Shown here: piece after piece, positions 8,159 to 16,761 of the stretch | How the letters are laid out: each line of letters starts with the position of its first letter | Numbering within the stretch: position 1 is the first letter of the stretch | Assembly (NCBI GenBank): GCA_020724485.1 | Contig: DYGW01000012.1 | Span: 1 to 34,957 of the forward strand | Length of the DNA stretch: 34,957 nt | Source: Thermoflexus sp. | GTDB lineage: Bacteria; Chloroflexota; Anaerolineae; Aggregatilineales; Aggregatilineaceae | Direction of reading: 5' to 3' | Program-made: the position numbers and the translations under genes | The notes under the pieces: generated by a model | Told to the model about the DNA's origin: nothing | Database searches by the model: none | The model's input: the letters and a program-made list of their open reading frames with translations, nothing else

Positions 8159-9679
8159 CTATCCCAATCCACGCTCGGCGTTCTGCACGGCCACGGCCAC
8201 TGCCCGCGCCTTGTTGACCGTCTCCTCATACTCGCGGGCCGGGTCGCTGTCGGCGACGATCCCCGCCCCGGCCTGGAAGGTCACCTGGTCGCCGCGCATG
8301 AGCATGGTGCGGATGGTGATGCAGGTGTCCATCGAGCCGTCGAAGCTGAAGTAGCCCACCGCGCCGCCATACGGCCCGCGCCGCGTGCCCTCAAGCTCCT
8401 CGATGATCTCCATGGCCCGCACCTTCGGCGCGCCGCTGAGCGTCCCGGCGGGGAAGGTGGCCCGCAGCAGGTCGAAGGCGCTCAGCCCGGCGCGCAGCCG
8501 CCCCTGTACCTGGCTGACGATGTGCATGACGTGCGAGTAACGCTCGACGATCATCATGTGCGGCACGCGCACTGTGCCATACTCGCACACGCGGCCCAGG
8601 TCGTTGCGCCCCAGGTCCACCAGCATGACGTGCTCGGCGCGTTCTTTCTCGTCGGCCAGCAGCTCGGCGGCCAGCGCGTCGTCCTCGGCTTCGTCGCGCC
8701 CGCGCGGGCGCGTCCCGGCGATGGGCCGCACGGTGGCGATGCCCTCCTCCAGGCGCACCATCATTTCCGGCGAGGCGCCGATCAAGGCCAGGTCATCGCT
8801 GAAGCGCAGAAAGAACATGTAGGGCGAGGGGTTGAGCGCGCGCAGTGCCCGGTAGATGGTGAACGGCGGCGCGCACGTCCGGCGGCTGAAACGCTGCGAG
8901 AGCACGATCTGGAAGGCGTCCCCGGCGGCGATGTACTCTTTGGCCGCGCGGACGTTGGCCTCGAACTGGGCGCGGGTGACGTTGGAGCGCAGATCGCCGT
9001 CGCTCGCTTCGGGGCACTCATCAATATACGGCAACGGGGCGGCCAGCGCGTCGAGAATCTGGTCAATGCGGCGCACGGCGTCGTCGTAGGCGGCGTCGGG
9101 ATCGCCGGTGTTGTGCGCGTTGGCCAGGACGATGAGCTGGTGCTTGGCGTGGTCGAAGATGACCAGCGTATCGGCCAGCAGGAAGGCGGCGTCCGGCACG
9201 TTCAGGTCGTCGCCCGCGGTGGCCGGCAGCCGCTCGAAATGGCGCACGACATCGTAGCTGAGGTAGCCGACCGCCCCGCCGACGAAGCGCGGCAGCCCTT
9301 CCAGCCGCACCGGGCGGACGCGCTCAAACTCGGCGGCGATGACGTGCAGCGGGTCTTCGCCGGGGGCCAGGTCGCGTGTGGTCGTCTGGCCGTGCCGGAC
9401 GACCGTCACCGCCCGGCCCTGGACGGTGATCATCCCCTTGGGGTTCACACCCAGGAACGAGTAGCGCCCGACCTGCTCGCCGCCCTCGACACTTTCCAGC
9501 AGGAACGACGACGTGCCCATGCCGGCCAGCTTGAGATAGACCGAGACGGGCGTCTCCAGGTCGGCCAGCAGCGTGCGATAGACGGGGAGCAGATCGCCGC
9601 GCTCGAACAGGCGCTGAGCCGCCGTCCGATCCGGGGTGATCGGCGCGCGTGTGCGCAGGTGTTCCGGTGACAGTGCCAT
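8159..9679 (-). CDS. trpE: Anthranilate synthase component I
   Basis: TrpE converts chorismate and ammonia to anthranilate, the committed step of tryptophan synthesis. The 506-residue protein carries the chorismate-binding signature [39 protein letters not shown] and [17 protein letters not shown]. Near the N-terminus it has VYLKLAG and [10 protein letters not shown], close to the feedback-inhibition element LLES of this family. The ATG at 9677-9679 follows a ggagg-type site at about 9688-9693. It is the first gene of the operon and lies 30 bases downstream of the T-box terminator, so tRNA-Trp charging should control it. Confidence 0.97.
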   Translation of the reverse strand: MALSPEHLRTRAPITPDRTAAQRLFERGDLLPVYRTLLADLETPVSVYLKLAGMGTSSFLLESVEGGEQVGRYSFLGVNPKGMITVQGRAVTVVRHGQTTTRDLAPGEDPLHVIAAEFERVRPVRLEGLPRFVGGAVGYLSYDVVRHFERLPATAGDDLNVPDAAFLLADTLVIFDHAKHQLIVLANAHNTGDPDAAYDDAVRRIDQILDALAAPLPYIDECPEASDGDLRSNVTRAQFEANVRAAKEYIAAGDAFQIVLSQRFSRRTCAPPFTIYRALRALNPSPYMFFLRFSDDLALIGASPEMMVRLEEGIATVRPIAGTRPRGRDEAEDDALAAELLADEKERAEHVMLVDLGRNDLGRVCEYGTVRVPHMMIVERYSHVMHIVSQVQGRLRAGLSAFDLLRATFPAGTLSGAPKVRAMEIIEELEGTRRGPYGGAVGYFSFDGSMDTCITIRTMLMRGDQVTFQAGAGIVADSDPAREYEETVNKARAVAVAVQNAERGLG

Positions 9680-9710
9680 CAGTGCGCCTCCCGCAGAATT
9701 GCCCCAAACG

Positions 9711-9753
9711 AAAAGAATCTCCCCCTGCGCTCAAGGACGAGAAGAGGAGATTC
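9711..9753 (-). terminator. T-box-controlled intrinsic terminator
   Basis: On the minus strand gaatctcc (9753-9746) pairs with ggagattc (9722-9715), extended by neighbouring bases, followed by tttt (9714-9711). The 5' arm directly follows the T-box core (9770-9754), so antiterminator and terminator are close enough to be alternatives, as expected for transcriptional T-boxes. Confidence 0.85.
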
Positions 9754-10075
9754 CCGCGGTGCCACCCTGATTAAGCGACTGTCCCCAGAAACAAAAACAT
9801 CCCCGGTGAATGCGCGGAGATGCGGGAGAAGCCAGCTTCACTCGTTGAGGTACGGACGCAGCCTGGCTGACCTGGGCTGCCTCGATACCCGTCACCCTGC
9901 TAACGGTGGTGTCTCCGGTGCGGGCTAGTGGCGCGAGCGCGTTCGACCGCACAGCTCCCTGGCCCATTCCACACCGGCGCTTGTACCGCCTTCGCAGCCC
10001 CTGGCGGCTCTCTGAACACCGCTTCGGTGTGTACTATTCCAGATCAACGCTTTTGCGCGTATGCAACTGTCTCCA
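9711..10075 (-). promoter_or_regulatory. Tryptophan T-box riboswitch upstream of trpE
   Basis: On the minus strand 9770-9754 reads tcagggtggcaccgcgg, the T-box consensus. Its UGGC bulge is complementary to the GCCA acceptor end expected of tRNA-Trp. Stem I is visible: an AGTA S-turn at 10035-10032, the AG bulge agagag at 10013-10008, the distal ctgcgaa at 9997-9991, and GAA followed by the specifier TGG at 9966-9964. The specifier loop is closed by ctgg (10042-10039) with ccag (9962-9959). Downstream comes an intrinsic terminator. Uncharged tRNA-Trp should stabilise the antiterminator and switch the operon on. The family assignment is firm; Trp specificity rests on two agreeing features. Confidence 0.93.
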
Positions 10076-10076
10076 A

Positions 10077-10105
10077 AAGGTAGCAGGGTTTGGCGGGGTT
10101 GTCAA
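10077..10105 (-). promoter_or_regulatory. Promoter of the trp operon
   Basis: On the minus strand a perfect -35 TTGACA (10105-10100) is followed, after exactly 17 bases, by TACCTT (10082-10077) preceded by TG, an extended -10. Transcription would start around 10070, just ahead of stem I of the T-box. The -10 is a weak match but the geometry is right. Confidence 0.6.
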
Positions 10106-10164
10106 GGAGTTTGGGCAAAGCGACCAAAGGGGACGTTGAGCTTCACCGAGGGGCGTTCCATAGC

Positions 10165-10198
10165 AGACTTCCGAAGTCTTCGAAAACTTCGGAAGTCT
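10165..10198. repeat. cttccgaag hairpin, copy upstream of gatA
   Basis: Perfect 13-bp arms, agacttccgaagt (10165-10177) and acttcggaagtct (10186-10198), with an 8-base loop. Each arm is itself almost palindromic. A second element of the same kind lies just after gatA (11799-11829). They look like copies of one dispersed short inverted repeat. Confidence 0.8.
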
Positions 10199-10272
10199 GG
10201 CGAGCCGCCGCCCACCGGCCTCGCGCCCAAAACGTGCAGCGCCTCCCGCTCCCCCTATTCGCCGCGCGGCTG

Positions 10273-10281
10273 TGGTATACT
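10273..10281 (+). promoter_or_regulatory. Possible extended -10 promoter for gatA
   Basis: The sequence tggtatact at 10273-10281 matches an extended -10 element (TGnTATACT). It lies 50 bases upstream of the gatA start, with no good -35. The divergent trp leader promoter lies about 170 bases to the left. Confidence 0.4.
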
Positions 10282-10330
10282 CCCGCGCGACACACGGACA
10301 CGCGATCACCCAAAGGGAACGAGCAACCCG

Positions 10331-11782
10331 ATGCTGACCGATCTGACGCTGAGCGAGGCGCAGGCCCAACTGCACGCGGGGGCGATCACCGCCGTCGCGC
10401 TGGCCCAGGCGCACCTGGAGCGCATCCGCGCGCTGGAGCCAGACCTCCACGCCTACCTGACCGTGACTGAAGACCTGGCCCTGCAAGCCGCCGAAGACGC
10501 CGACCGCCGCCGCGCCAACAGCGACGACTCCCCGCTATTGGGCATTCCCCTGGCGATCAAGGACGTGCTGATGACGCGCGGCGTGCCAACGACCGCCGGA
10601 TCGCGCATCCTGGAGGGCTTCGTCCCGCCCTACACCGCCACCGCCGTGCAGCGCTTGCTCGACGCCGGGGCGGTCATGCTCGGCAAGACCAACACGGACG
10701 AGTTCGCCATGGGGTCGTCCACCGAGAACTCCGGCTACGGCCCCACGCGCAATCCCTGGGACGTGACGCGCGTGCCCGGCGGCAGCAGCGGGGGCAGCGC
10801 CGCTGCCGTCGCCGCGCGCATGGCCCTCGGCGCGCTGGGCACGGATACCGGCGGCAGCGTGCGCCAGCCGGCGTCGTTCTGTGGCGTGTGCGCGCTCAAG
10901 CCGTCCTATGGCCGCGTGTCGCGCTACGGGCTGATCGCCTTCGCCTCATCGCTGGATCAGGTGGGCGTGTTCGGGCGGTCAGCCGCCGATCTTGCCGTGT
11001 TGCTGGGTGCCATCGCCGGGCACGACCCGCGCGACAGCACCAGCATGGCCCTGCCCGCCCCGGACTATACCGCCGCCCTGACCGGCGACATTCGCGGGCT
11101 GCGCGTGGGCGTCCCGCGCGAGTATTTCGTCGAGGGAATGCAGCCGGAGGTCGAGGAAGCGGTGCGCGCGGCCATTGACCAGCTCGCCGCGCTCGGCGCG
11201 GAGGTGCGCGCGATCAGCTTGCCGCACACCGAGTACGCACTGCCGGTCTACTACCTGATCGCGCCGTCGGAGGCGTCGGCGAACCTGGCCCGCTTCGACG
11301 GGGTGCGCTACGGCCCGCGCGACGCGCAGGGGGCGCTGTGGTCCACCTACAAGGCCACGCGCGGCAGAAGCTTCGGCCCCGAAGTCAAGCGGCGGATCAT
11401 GCTCGGCACCTACGCACTCTCCGCCGGCTACTACGACGCCTACTACCTGAAAGCGCAGAAAGTCCGCACGCTGATCAAGCAGGATTTCGACCGCGCCTTC
11501 GCCGAGGTAGACGTGATCGCCGCGCCCACCACGCCGACGACCGCCTTCCGCATTGGCGAGAAAGCCGACGATCCGCTGGCGATGTACCTGTCGGACGTGT
11601 TCACGCTCTCGGCGAGCCTGGCGGGGATCGTGGGGGCGACCGTGCCCTGCGGCTTCGACGGGGGCGGCCTGCCCATCGGCCTGCAGATCATCGGCCCGGC
11701 GTTCGACGAGCCGACCGTGTTACGCGCCGCCGACGCCTACCAGCGCGCGACCGCCTGGCACACACGCCGCCCGCCGCTGTGA
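10331..11782 (+). CDS. gatA: Asp-tRNA(Asn)/Glu-tRNA(Gln) amidotransferase subunit A
   Basis: GatA is the amidase of the GatCAB complex, which releases ammonia from glutamine to amidate mischarged Glu-tRNA(Gln) or Asp-tRNA(Asn). The chosen ATG at 10331 gives 483 residues, the usual length; the longer open frame upstream lacks family sequence and overlaps the repeat hairpin. The Ser-cisSer-Lys triad is visible as Lys77 ([10 protein letters not shown]), Ser152 ([15 protein letters not shown]) and Ser176 ([14 protein letters not shown]). A purine-rich aaaggga lies upstream. gatB and gatC are not in the window. A plain amidase is the alternative, but the match over the whole length favours GatA. 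Confidence 0.92.
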   Translation: MLTDLTLSEAQAQLHAGAITAVALAQAHLERIRALEPDLHAYLTVTEDLALQAAEDADRRRANSDDSPLLGIPLAIKDVLMTRGVPTTAGSRILEGFVPPYTATAVQRLLDAGAVMLGKTNTDEFAMGSSTENSGYGPTRNPWDVTRVPGGSSGGSAAAVAARMALGALGTDTGGSVRQPASFCGVCALKPSYGRVSRYGLIAFASSLDQVGVFGRSAADLAVLLGAIAGHDPRDSTSMALPAPDYTAALTGDIRGLRVGVPREYFVEGMQPEVEEAVRAAIDQLAALGAEVRAISLPHTEYALPVYYLIAPSEASANLARFDGVRYGPRDAQGALWSTYKATRGRSFGPEVKRRIMLGTYALSAGYYDAYYLKAQKVRTLIKQDFDRAFAEVDVIAAPTTPTTAFRIGEKADDPLAMYLSDVFTLSASLAGIVGATVPCGFDGGGLPIGLQIIGPAFDEPTVLRAADAYQRATAWHTRRPPL

Positions 11783-11798
11783 GCGGGGGCGGAAAGCG

Positions 11799-11829
11799 GA
11801 CTTCCGAAGTTTGGTGGACTTCGGAAGTC
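11799..11829. repeat. cttccgaag hairpin, copy downstream of gatA
   Basis: Arms gacttccgaagt (11799-11810) and acttcggaagtc (11818-11829) are perfect over 12 bp with a 7-base spacer ttggtgg. It resembles the element at 10165-10198. It lies 17 bases after the gatA stop and could act as a transcript end, but no U-run follows. Confidence 0.8.
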
Positions 11830-11893
11830 TATGTCAGAGAGCCTGACTATGAGGGACAGCGGGGCAGCGTCTCCCAAAAGCGGTTTCCCCCGC

Positions 11894-12583
11894 TCACAAC
11901 GTGTAGGTGCCGCCCGGATCGAGCACGACCGGCATGGCGTCGGTCTCGTTCTGGACGCGGCGCGCCCATAGCGTCACGTCCTGGGCGATGGCGTCGAAGG
12001 TGTTGTAGTGCATGGGCATGACCACTTTGGGCCGCAGCAGGGCAATGGCCTTCAGCGAGCCGTCAATGCCCATCGTGTAATAGTCGCCAATGGGCAGCAT
12101 AGCCAGGTCAATCCCCTCCTCGCCGATGAGCTGCATCTCCAGGAAGACGGCGGTATCGCCCGCATGGTAAATCTTCGGCCCGGCGTCGGTCTTGATCAGG
12201 ATGCCGTTGGGCTGCCCGCCGTAGGAGCCGTCCGGCAGCGATGAGCTGTGGTGGGCGATGGTCAGCTCGACGCGCCCGAACGGCAGCCTGACCCCGCCGC
12301 CGGGATTGATGCCGTGCACGTGCTCCAGACCGTGCCTGGTGCGCAGCCAGCCGCCGATCTCATTGTTGGCGACGACGGTCGCCCCGGTGCGCCTGGCGAT
12401 GGCCGGCGCGTCGCCGATATGGTCGCCGTGCCCGTGCGAGAGCAGGATGAAGTCCGCGTCCAGGTCGCCGGACCTGGCCGACGCCAGGGGGTTGCCCGTC
12501 AGGAAGGGGTCAATCAGGATGCGGTGCGTGCCAATTTGCAGCGCAAAACCCGAATGACTGAGCCACGTCACTTGAATCGCCAT
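11894..12583 (-). CDS. Metal-dependent hydrolase, UPF0173-like (metallo-beta-lactamase fold)
   Basis: A 229-residue cytoplasmic protein of the metallo-beta-lactamase superfamily. The zinc motif HGHGDH (His50, His52, Asp54, His55) follows the short N-terminal strand region typical of UPF0173 proteins (VTWLSHSGFALQIG, HRILIDPFLTGNP). Further ligands appear in IAHHSS, IYHAGDTAVF and VVMPMHYNTF. The ATG at 12583 was chosen over one 14 codons upstream because it begins the conserved domain and has agggag upstream at about 12594-12599. The substrate is not known. It is transcribed toward gatA. Confidence 0.85.
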   Translation of the reverse strand: MAIQVTWLSHSGFALQIGTHRILIDPFLTGNPLASARSGDLDADFILLSHGHGDHIGDAPAIARRTGATVVANNEIGGWLRTRHGLEHVHGINPGGGVRLPFGRVELTIAHHSSSLPDGSYGGQPNGILIKTDAGPKIYHAGDTAVFLEMQLIGEEGIDLAMLPIGDYYTMGIDGSLKAIALLRPKVVMPMHYNTFDAIAQDVTLWARRVQNETDAMPVVLDPGGTYTL

Positions 12584-12685
12584 CGTCACAAACTCCCTTC
12601 GTAAGCCTCCAAAACGTTCTGTCATTCATAGTTGAGCTATGTCAAGTATACGCTGCGGCGCGCGCATTGGCAATTCGCTGCGCGG

Positions 12686-12835
12686 TGGGGGCATCTCACG
12701 CCAGGGGCGAGATTCTTCGAACCGCCGAGACGCAGAGGACGCAGAGTAAAGACAGGTGAAGAACGTTTATTGGTTCTTCTCCGCATTCTCGGCGTCTCTG
12801 CGGTGCTGCTCTGCCCCACAGACGAAATGCCCCCA
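12686..12835. repeat. Nested palindromic repeat, 'acgcagag' type, copy 2
   Basis: An outer inverted repeat, tgggggcat (12686-12694) and atgccccca (12827-12835), encloses an inner imperfect palindrome whose arms are at 12721-12746 (accgccgagacgcagagg) and 12779-12804 (ending ctcggcgtctctgcggt). The inner part shares its acgcagag core with the palindrome at 94-165. With the LexA promoter it explains most of the 418-base gap between the hydrolase and lexA. Confidence 0.65.
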
Positions 12836-12924
12836 TGCGGTGCGGAACGCACACAATCTTCGGGCGCGCCCAAGATTTCAGGCAGCCCGCGCCGCTGTGC
12901 AACTTAAGCCATTCCTTAAATGAC

Positions 12925-12981
12925 TTGACATCGAACATAGGTTCGGCCTATAATGAAGAGCAAAATGCGAACTATTGTGCG
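12925..12981 (+). promoter_or_regulatory. lexA promoter with SOS boxes
   Basis: A near-ideal promoter, TTGACA (12925-12930) and TATAAT (12949-12954) with an 18-base spacer. The spacer contains cgaacataggttcg (12932-12945), a perfect CGAAC-N4-GTTCG LexA box of the Bacillus type. A second, one-mismatch box, cgaactattgtgcg, lies at 12968-12981, just past the expected start of transcription. LexA bound here would block its own promoter, the usual SOS autoregulation. Confidence 0.88.
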
Positions 12982-13001
12982 AAAAGCACGGAGCGACTCC
13001 T

Positions 13002-13685
13002 ATGGAACGACACGCCCTCTCTGAACGCCAGAAGAAGATTCTCAAGTTCATTGAGAATTTTCTGGCCAAGCATGGTTACCCGCCGACCATCCGCGATATT
13101 GGCGAGGCGGTTGACATCGCCTCGACCTCGGTGGTCAACTACAACCTCAACAAGCTGGTGGATCGCGGTTACATCAAGCGCGATCCCAAAGTCTCGCGCG
13201 GGCTATGGCTGGCTAACCAGGAACCGCCGGCCAAAGAGCTGTCGGTCGGTTATGCTGACCCGGCCAGCCTGATCCAGATTCCGTTGGTGGGCAAGATCGC
13301 GGCCAGCGCCCCGGTGCCGCTGCCCGGCGAGGACTTCGGCTACTACTACGACACCGACGACCTGATCGAAGTGCCGCAGTCCATGATCGGCGCGGCGCAC
13401 CGCGAAGACCTGTTCGCGCTGCGCGTCACTGGCGATTCGATGATTGACGCGATGGTGGCTGACGGCGACATCATCATCCTCAAGCGGCAGAATGTCGCGC
13501 ACAACGGGGACATGGTGGCGGTGTGGCTCACCGAGCGCGGCGAGACGACGCTCAAGAAATACTTCCACGAGGGCAAGAAAGTCCGCCTGCAGCCGGCCAA
13601 CCCGCTGATGGACCCGATCTACGTGGACGCCGACAAGGTGAACGTTCAGGGCCGCGTGCTGGCCATTCTGCGCGCGCTGCATTAG
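13002..13685 (+). CDS. lexA: LexA repressor
   Basis: The SOS regulator: it represses DNA-repair genes until RecA on single-stranded DNA triggers self-cleavage. The 227-residue protein (about 25 more than E. coli LexA) has a winged helix at about 1-70 (GYPPTIRDIGEAVDIASTSVV). The S24 peptidase domain follows, with Ser146 (VTGDSMIDAMVADGD) and Lys185 (ETTLKKYF) as the catalytic pair. The expected cleavage region IAASAPVPLPG has Ala101-Ser102 where most LexA proteins have Ala-Gly. The ATG at 13002 has ggag upstream and begins the typical helix; a start 9 codons earlier would overlap the second operator. Confidence 0.95.
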   Translation: MERHALSERQKKILKFIENFLAKHGYPPTIRDIGEAVDIASTSVVNYNLNKLVDRGYIKRDPKVSRGLWLANQEPPAKELSVGYADPASLIQIPLVGKIAASAPVPLPGEDFGYYYDTDDLIEVPQSMIGAAHREDLFALRVTGDSMIDAMVADGDIIILKRQNVAHNGDMVAVWLTERGETTLKKYFHEGKKVRLQPANPLMDPIYVDADKVNVQGRVLAILRALH

Positions 13686-13855
13686 GCTGCGCCTGCGCCA
13701 CACGCCAGGTCCTTGCCCTGTATAACCGGCTCCTTCCCCTCGCCCGCCGTGCTGTCGCTCCGTGCTGGCGCAAGGGAGGGAGTCGGTGTGTGTCTGGGCG
13801 GCAGTGTGCTACATTCTGGGCGGTGATCAGTCTGCATCCGAGGGAGAGAGCACCC

Positions 13856-14314
13856 ATGCCCGCTGTTGGTGAGAAAGCGCCCGATTTCGCCCTGAAGAAC
13901 CAGAACGGCGAGACCGTCCGCCTGAGCGATTTTCGCGGCCAGAGGGTCGTCCTCTTCGCCTTTCCGAAGGCGGCCACATCCGGCTGCACTACCCAGGCGT
14001 GCGGTTTCCGCGACCAGTTCCCCAAGATCGAGGTCGCCAACGCGGTTGTGCTGGGCCTCAGCCCGGACGAGCCAGGGGACTTGCTCAAGTGGCAGCAGGC
14101 CGAGAACCTGCCCTACGACCTGCTTTCCGACCCCGATCATGCCGTGCTGGAGGCATGGGGCGCGTGGGGCGAAAAGTCCATGTACGGCAAGACCTACATG
14201 GGCGTGCTTCGCTCGCACTGGATCATTGACGAAGAGGGGCGGATTGCCGACGCGCAGATCAAAGTCAGCCCGACGGACAGTGTGGCGCGGGCGGTGGCGT
14301 TCCTGGGCGGGTAG
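13856..14314 (+). CDS. Thiol peroxidase of the Bcp/PrxQ type
   Basis: A 152-residue cytoplasmic peroxiredoxin that reduces hydrogen and organic peroxides using thioredoxin-like donors. Cys44 (peroxidatic) and Cys49 (resolving) lie in KAATSGCTTQACGF, the C-X4-C spacing of the Bcp/PrxQ group. The N-terminus VGEKAPDFALKNQNGETVRLSDFRG is typical. The ATG at 13856 has gagggagag upstream. The long open frame further upstream overlaps lexA and has no family sequence. The 170-base gap after lexA shows no repeat or terminator. The 3' end converges on the rhomboid gene with 12 bases between. Confidence 0.9.
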   Translation: MPAVGEKAPDFALKNQNGETVRLSDFRGQRVVLFAFPKAATSGCTTQACGFRDQFPKIEVANAVVLGLSPDEPGDLLKWQQAENLPYDLLSDPDHAVLEAWGAWGEKSMYGKTYMGVLRSHWIIDEEGRIADAQIKVSPTDSVARAVAFLGG

Positions 14315-14326
14315 CGGCTCCCGTCG

Positions 14327-15121
14327 CTAGACCGTCACCGCGTAGGCCATCAACGCCGCCAGCCCCGCCGCATAGGCGACTGACGCCAGCGCCCACCGCT
14401 CGACCGGGTTCTTGTCCACGACGCTGAACCCGCTCTCGGCGGTGGGATCGCGCTGGAGCCGATAGGCTGGCCCGATGAACCAGGCCAGGACAACACCCCC
14501 CACCAGCCCGCCGATGTGCCCCGCGTTGTCAATGCGGAAGCTGGTCGCCCCCGTCGAGGCGAAGAAGCCCAGTCCCAGGTTGATCAGCATCAGGACGACC
14601 AGGTGAGTCAGGTGTTGGCGTCCGGCGGTGCCGTGTAGCTCGCGGTGCTGGTGGAAATAGACCATCTCTGCGCCGAAGATGGCGAAGATGGCCCCCGACG
14701 CGCCGACCGACGGCGCATCGGTGAAGATGAAGCTGGCCAGCGAGCCGGACAGCCCGCCGAGCAGATAGACGATGGCGAAGCGCGGCGTGCCAAACAGCGC
14801 CTCCACATCGCGCCCCAGCACGAACAGCGCATAGCCGTTGAAGATGATATGCGTCAGGTTCAGGTGCAGGAACATCGAGGTGAACAGCCGGTAATATTCG
14901 CCGTCGCGGATCGCCTCGTTGATCTTGGCCCAGTCATTCAGGAACAAGACCTGTTCGCGGGCGGGCAGGCTGAAGAAGTAGAAGAAGATGAGCACGATGA
15001 CGCCCAACAGCACGTAGGTGAGGCGCGGCTCGGCGACCGTCATGCGCACGGCAACGCGGCGCACGCCGGGCGGCTGCGGCGCTTCGGGCGAGTCGCTGGG
15101 CGGCTGGAAGGGATGTCTCAT
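14327..15121 (-). CDS. Rhomboid family intramembrane serine protease
   Basis: A polytopic membrane protein of 264 residues with a cytoplasmic, proline-rich N-terminal tail of about 20-30 residues and six or more hydrophobic helices. The catalytic serine is Ser142 in PSVGASGAIFAIFGAE, and the catalytic histidine is His202 in NAGHIGGLVGG, which gives the rhomboid Ser-His dyad. LTHIIFNGYALFVLGRDVE is the conserved helix 2 region. I chose the ATG at 15121, which has aagga 8 bases upstream; a TTG six codons earlier is possible. Substrates are unknown. Confidence 0.88.
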   Translation of the reverse strand: MRHPFQPPSDSPEAPQPPGVRRVAVRMTVAEPRLTYVLLGVIVLIFFYFFSLPAREQVLFLNDWAKINEAIRDGEYYRLFTSMFLHLNLTHIIFNGYALFVLGRDVEALFGTPRFAIVYLLGGLSGSLASFIFTDAPSVGASGAIFAIFGAEMVYFHQHRELHGTAGRQHLTHLVVLMLINLGLGFFASTGATSFRIDNAGHIGGLVGGVVLAWFIGPAYRLQRDPTAESGFSVVDKNPVERWALASVAYAAGLAALMAYAVTV

Positions 15122-15420
15122 CGGGTGGTCCTTGCTCAATCGCTGCGAGTGATAGGTTTTGAGTCAGGAGTACGGGACAGCCTCCGGCTCATCACGCAAG
15201 ACACATAACCCGCTGACCCAGGTTTGGCCTGGCTTCTGCACCAGATTGTACCCCAATCCCCGCGCGCATCGCCCGTGTCCAGCATGAGAGTCGTGTTAGA
15301 ACTCCTGCCCCAAAAAGTTGCGTTTGCGCCGTTTTCCACTAAACTGAGAGTAGCATGAGTTGCCTCACCTCCTGTGAGGCCAGGGCGTTTTCGTCAAAGG
15401 ATGTTAAGAGGAGCAAACGT
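15122..15420. other. Divergent intergenic region, weak promoter for the BMP gene
   Basis: The 299 bases between the rhomboid and BMP genes contain a small hairpin ccaggtttggcctgg near 15219 and a possible promoter, ttgcgt (15318-15323) with taaact (15340-15345), 16 bases apart. I looked for a purine riboswitch because of the downstream genes and saw no matching aptamer. Confidence 0.35.
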
Positions 15421-16656
15421 ATGTTGAAGAGACTCACTGTCTTGGCAGTTCTGGTGGCGCTGGTCGCCAGCGGAGTCGCGTCCGTTGTCGCGCAGGACGA
15501 GATCATTTTCGGCATGGTGCTGGTCGGCCCCAAAGATGACCGGGGCTGGAGCCAGGCGCACTACACCGCCGGGCAGTACGTTGAGGCGAACCTGCCCGGT
15601 GCCAAGATGATCGTCCTGGAGAGCCTGAACACGGCAGCCCGCCCGGAAACGACGCTCGACCAGGTCGTGGAGGACATGGTGGCCCAGGGCGCTCAGCTCG
15701 TTCTCACCACGTCGGCGGACTTCGAGGTTGACACCACTGTAGTCGCGGAGCTTTACCCGGATGTCGTCTTCATCAACATCTCCGGCGATGACGCCCTGTG
15801 GGGCATTGCCTCGGACAACCTGGGCAACATCATGGGCCAGATGGAATACGGCAAGATGATCGCCGGCTGCGCCGCTGCCCTCAAGACGCAGACGGGCAAG
15901 ATCGGCTACGTCGGCCCGCTGATCGATCCGGAGACGATCCGCCTGACCAACTCGGTCTATCTGGGGGCGCGCTACTGCTACGAGAATTATCGCGGCATGG
16001 ACCCCGACACGCTGGACTTCGCCGTGACCTGGATCGGCTTCTGGTTCAACATCCCCGGCTTCACACTCGACCCGACCGAGGTCTCCAACGCCTTCATTGA
16101 TGACGGGCGCGACGTGCTGATCTCCGGCATTGACACCACCGAGGCGATTGTCGTGGCCAAGCAGCGCGCCGCTGAAGGCGCTGCCGTCTGGGCCATCCCC
16201 TACGACTTCGAGGGTGCCTGCGAAGAAGCCCCCGAGATCTGCCTGGGCGTGCCGTACTTCCACTGGGGGCCGGCTTACCTGGAGACGGTCAAGGCCGTGC
16301 AGGACGGCACCTGGACCGCCTCGTGGGACTGGAACGGCCCGGACTGGTCGGACATCAACAATCCTGAGGCCACCGCGGTGGGTTACCTCTATGGCGACGG
16401 CCTGACCGATGAGGACATCGCCACGCTCGACGAGTTCATTGCCGGGCTGGCGGCGGGCGCGATGGGCGAAGAGGGCGGCATCAACCTGTGGGTTGGCCCG
16501 CTCAGTTTCCAGGATGGCTCAGTCTTCCTGGCCGAAGGTGAGGTCGCCACGCCGAAGCAGGTCTGGTTCCAGGCGGCCAACGCCGAGGAAGCCACCGCGC
16601 CTGAGGAAGTGACTCCGCCGCAGCTTCTGGCCGGCGTGCAGGGCGCGAGCAAGTAG
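15421..16656 (+). CDS. BMP-family ABC transporter substrate-binding protein
   Basis: An extracytoplasmic binding protein of the BMP/PnrA (Med) family, which mostly bind purine nucleosides. The 411-residue precursor begins with a signal peptide (MLKRLTVLAVLVALVASGVA) and probable cleavage after SVVA near residue 24. There is no lipobox cysteine, unusual for a single-membrane-type lipoprotein. Family sequence includes FGMVLVGPKDDRGWSQAHYT, LVLTTSADF and GNIMGQMEYGKMIAG. The ATG at 15421 follows agaggag. A strong terminator separates it from the ATPase and permease genes, allowing excess binding protein. Specificity for purines is inferred from the family and from xpt and guaA downstream. Confidence 0.88.
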   Translation: MLKRLTVLAVLVALVASGVASVVAQDEIIFGMVLVGPKDDRGWSQAHYTAGQYVEANLPGAKMIVLESLNTAARPETTLDQVVEDMVAQGAQLVLTTSADFEVDTTVVAELYPDVVFINISGDDALWGIASDNLGNIMGQMEYGKMIAGCAAALKTQTGKIGYVGPLIDPETIRLTNSVYLGARYCYENYRGMDPDTLDFAVTWIGFWFNIPGFTLDPTEVSNAFIDDGRDVLISGIDTTEAIVVAKQRAAEGAAVWAIPYDFEGACEEAPEICLGVPYFHWGPAYLETVKAVQDGTWTASWDWNGPDWSDINNPEATAVGYLYGDGLTDEDIATLDEFIAGLAAGAMGEEGGINLWVGPLSFQDGSVFLAEGEVATPKQVWFQAANAEEATAPEEVTPPQLLAGVQGASK

Positions 16657-16675
16657 CATTGACCGTGCAGTGTGC

Positions 16676-16713
16676 AGGGAGAGGGGTGCTGTTGCCCCTC
16701 TCCCTTTAGTTTT
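16676..16713 (+). terminator. Intrinsic terminator after the BMP gene
   Basis: A perfect 11-bp stem (agggagagggg at 16676-16686, cccctctccct at 16695-16705), an 8-base loop and the tail ttagtttt. It lies 20 bases after the stop codon. Partial read-through would give a graded binding protein to membrane component ratio. Confidence 0.85.
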
Positions 16714-16761
16714 ACTTGTAGAAGATGCCTAGTGCGATTTGACGATCGTGATCGGTAGTCG

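Noticed and set aside
8126-9670. Plus-strand open frame of 514 codons opposite trpE
   Set aside because: It mirrors trpE almost exactly, is rich in Gly, Ala, Val, His and Arg without any domain, and trpE is unmistakable.
9680-10020. trp leader peptide attenuator
   Set aside because: No short frame with tandem Trp codons was found; the T-box consensus explains the leader and terminator.
13523-13855. N-terminally extended peroxiredoxin
   Set aside because: The upstream frame overlaps lexA and lacks family sequence; the ATG at 13856 has a good ribosome-binding site and begins the domain.
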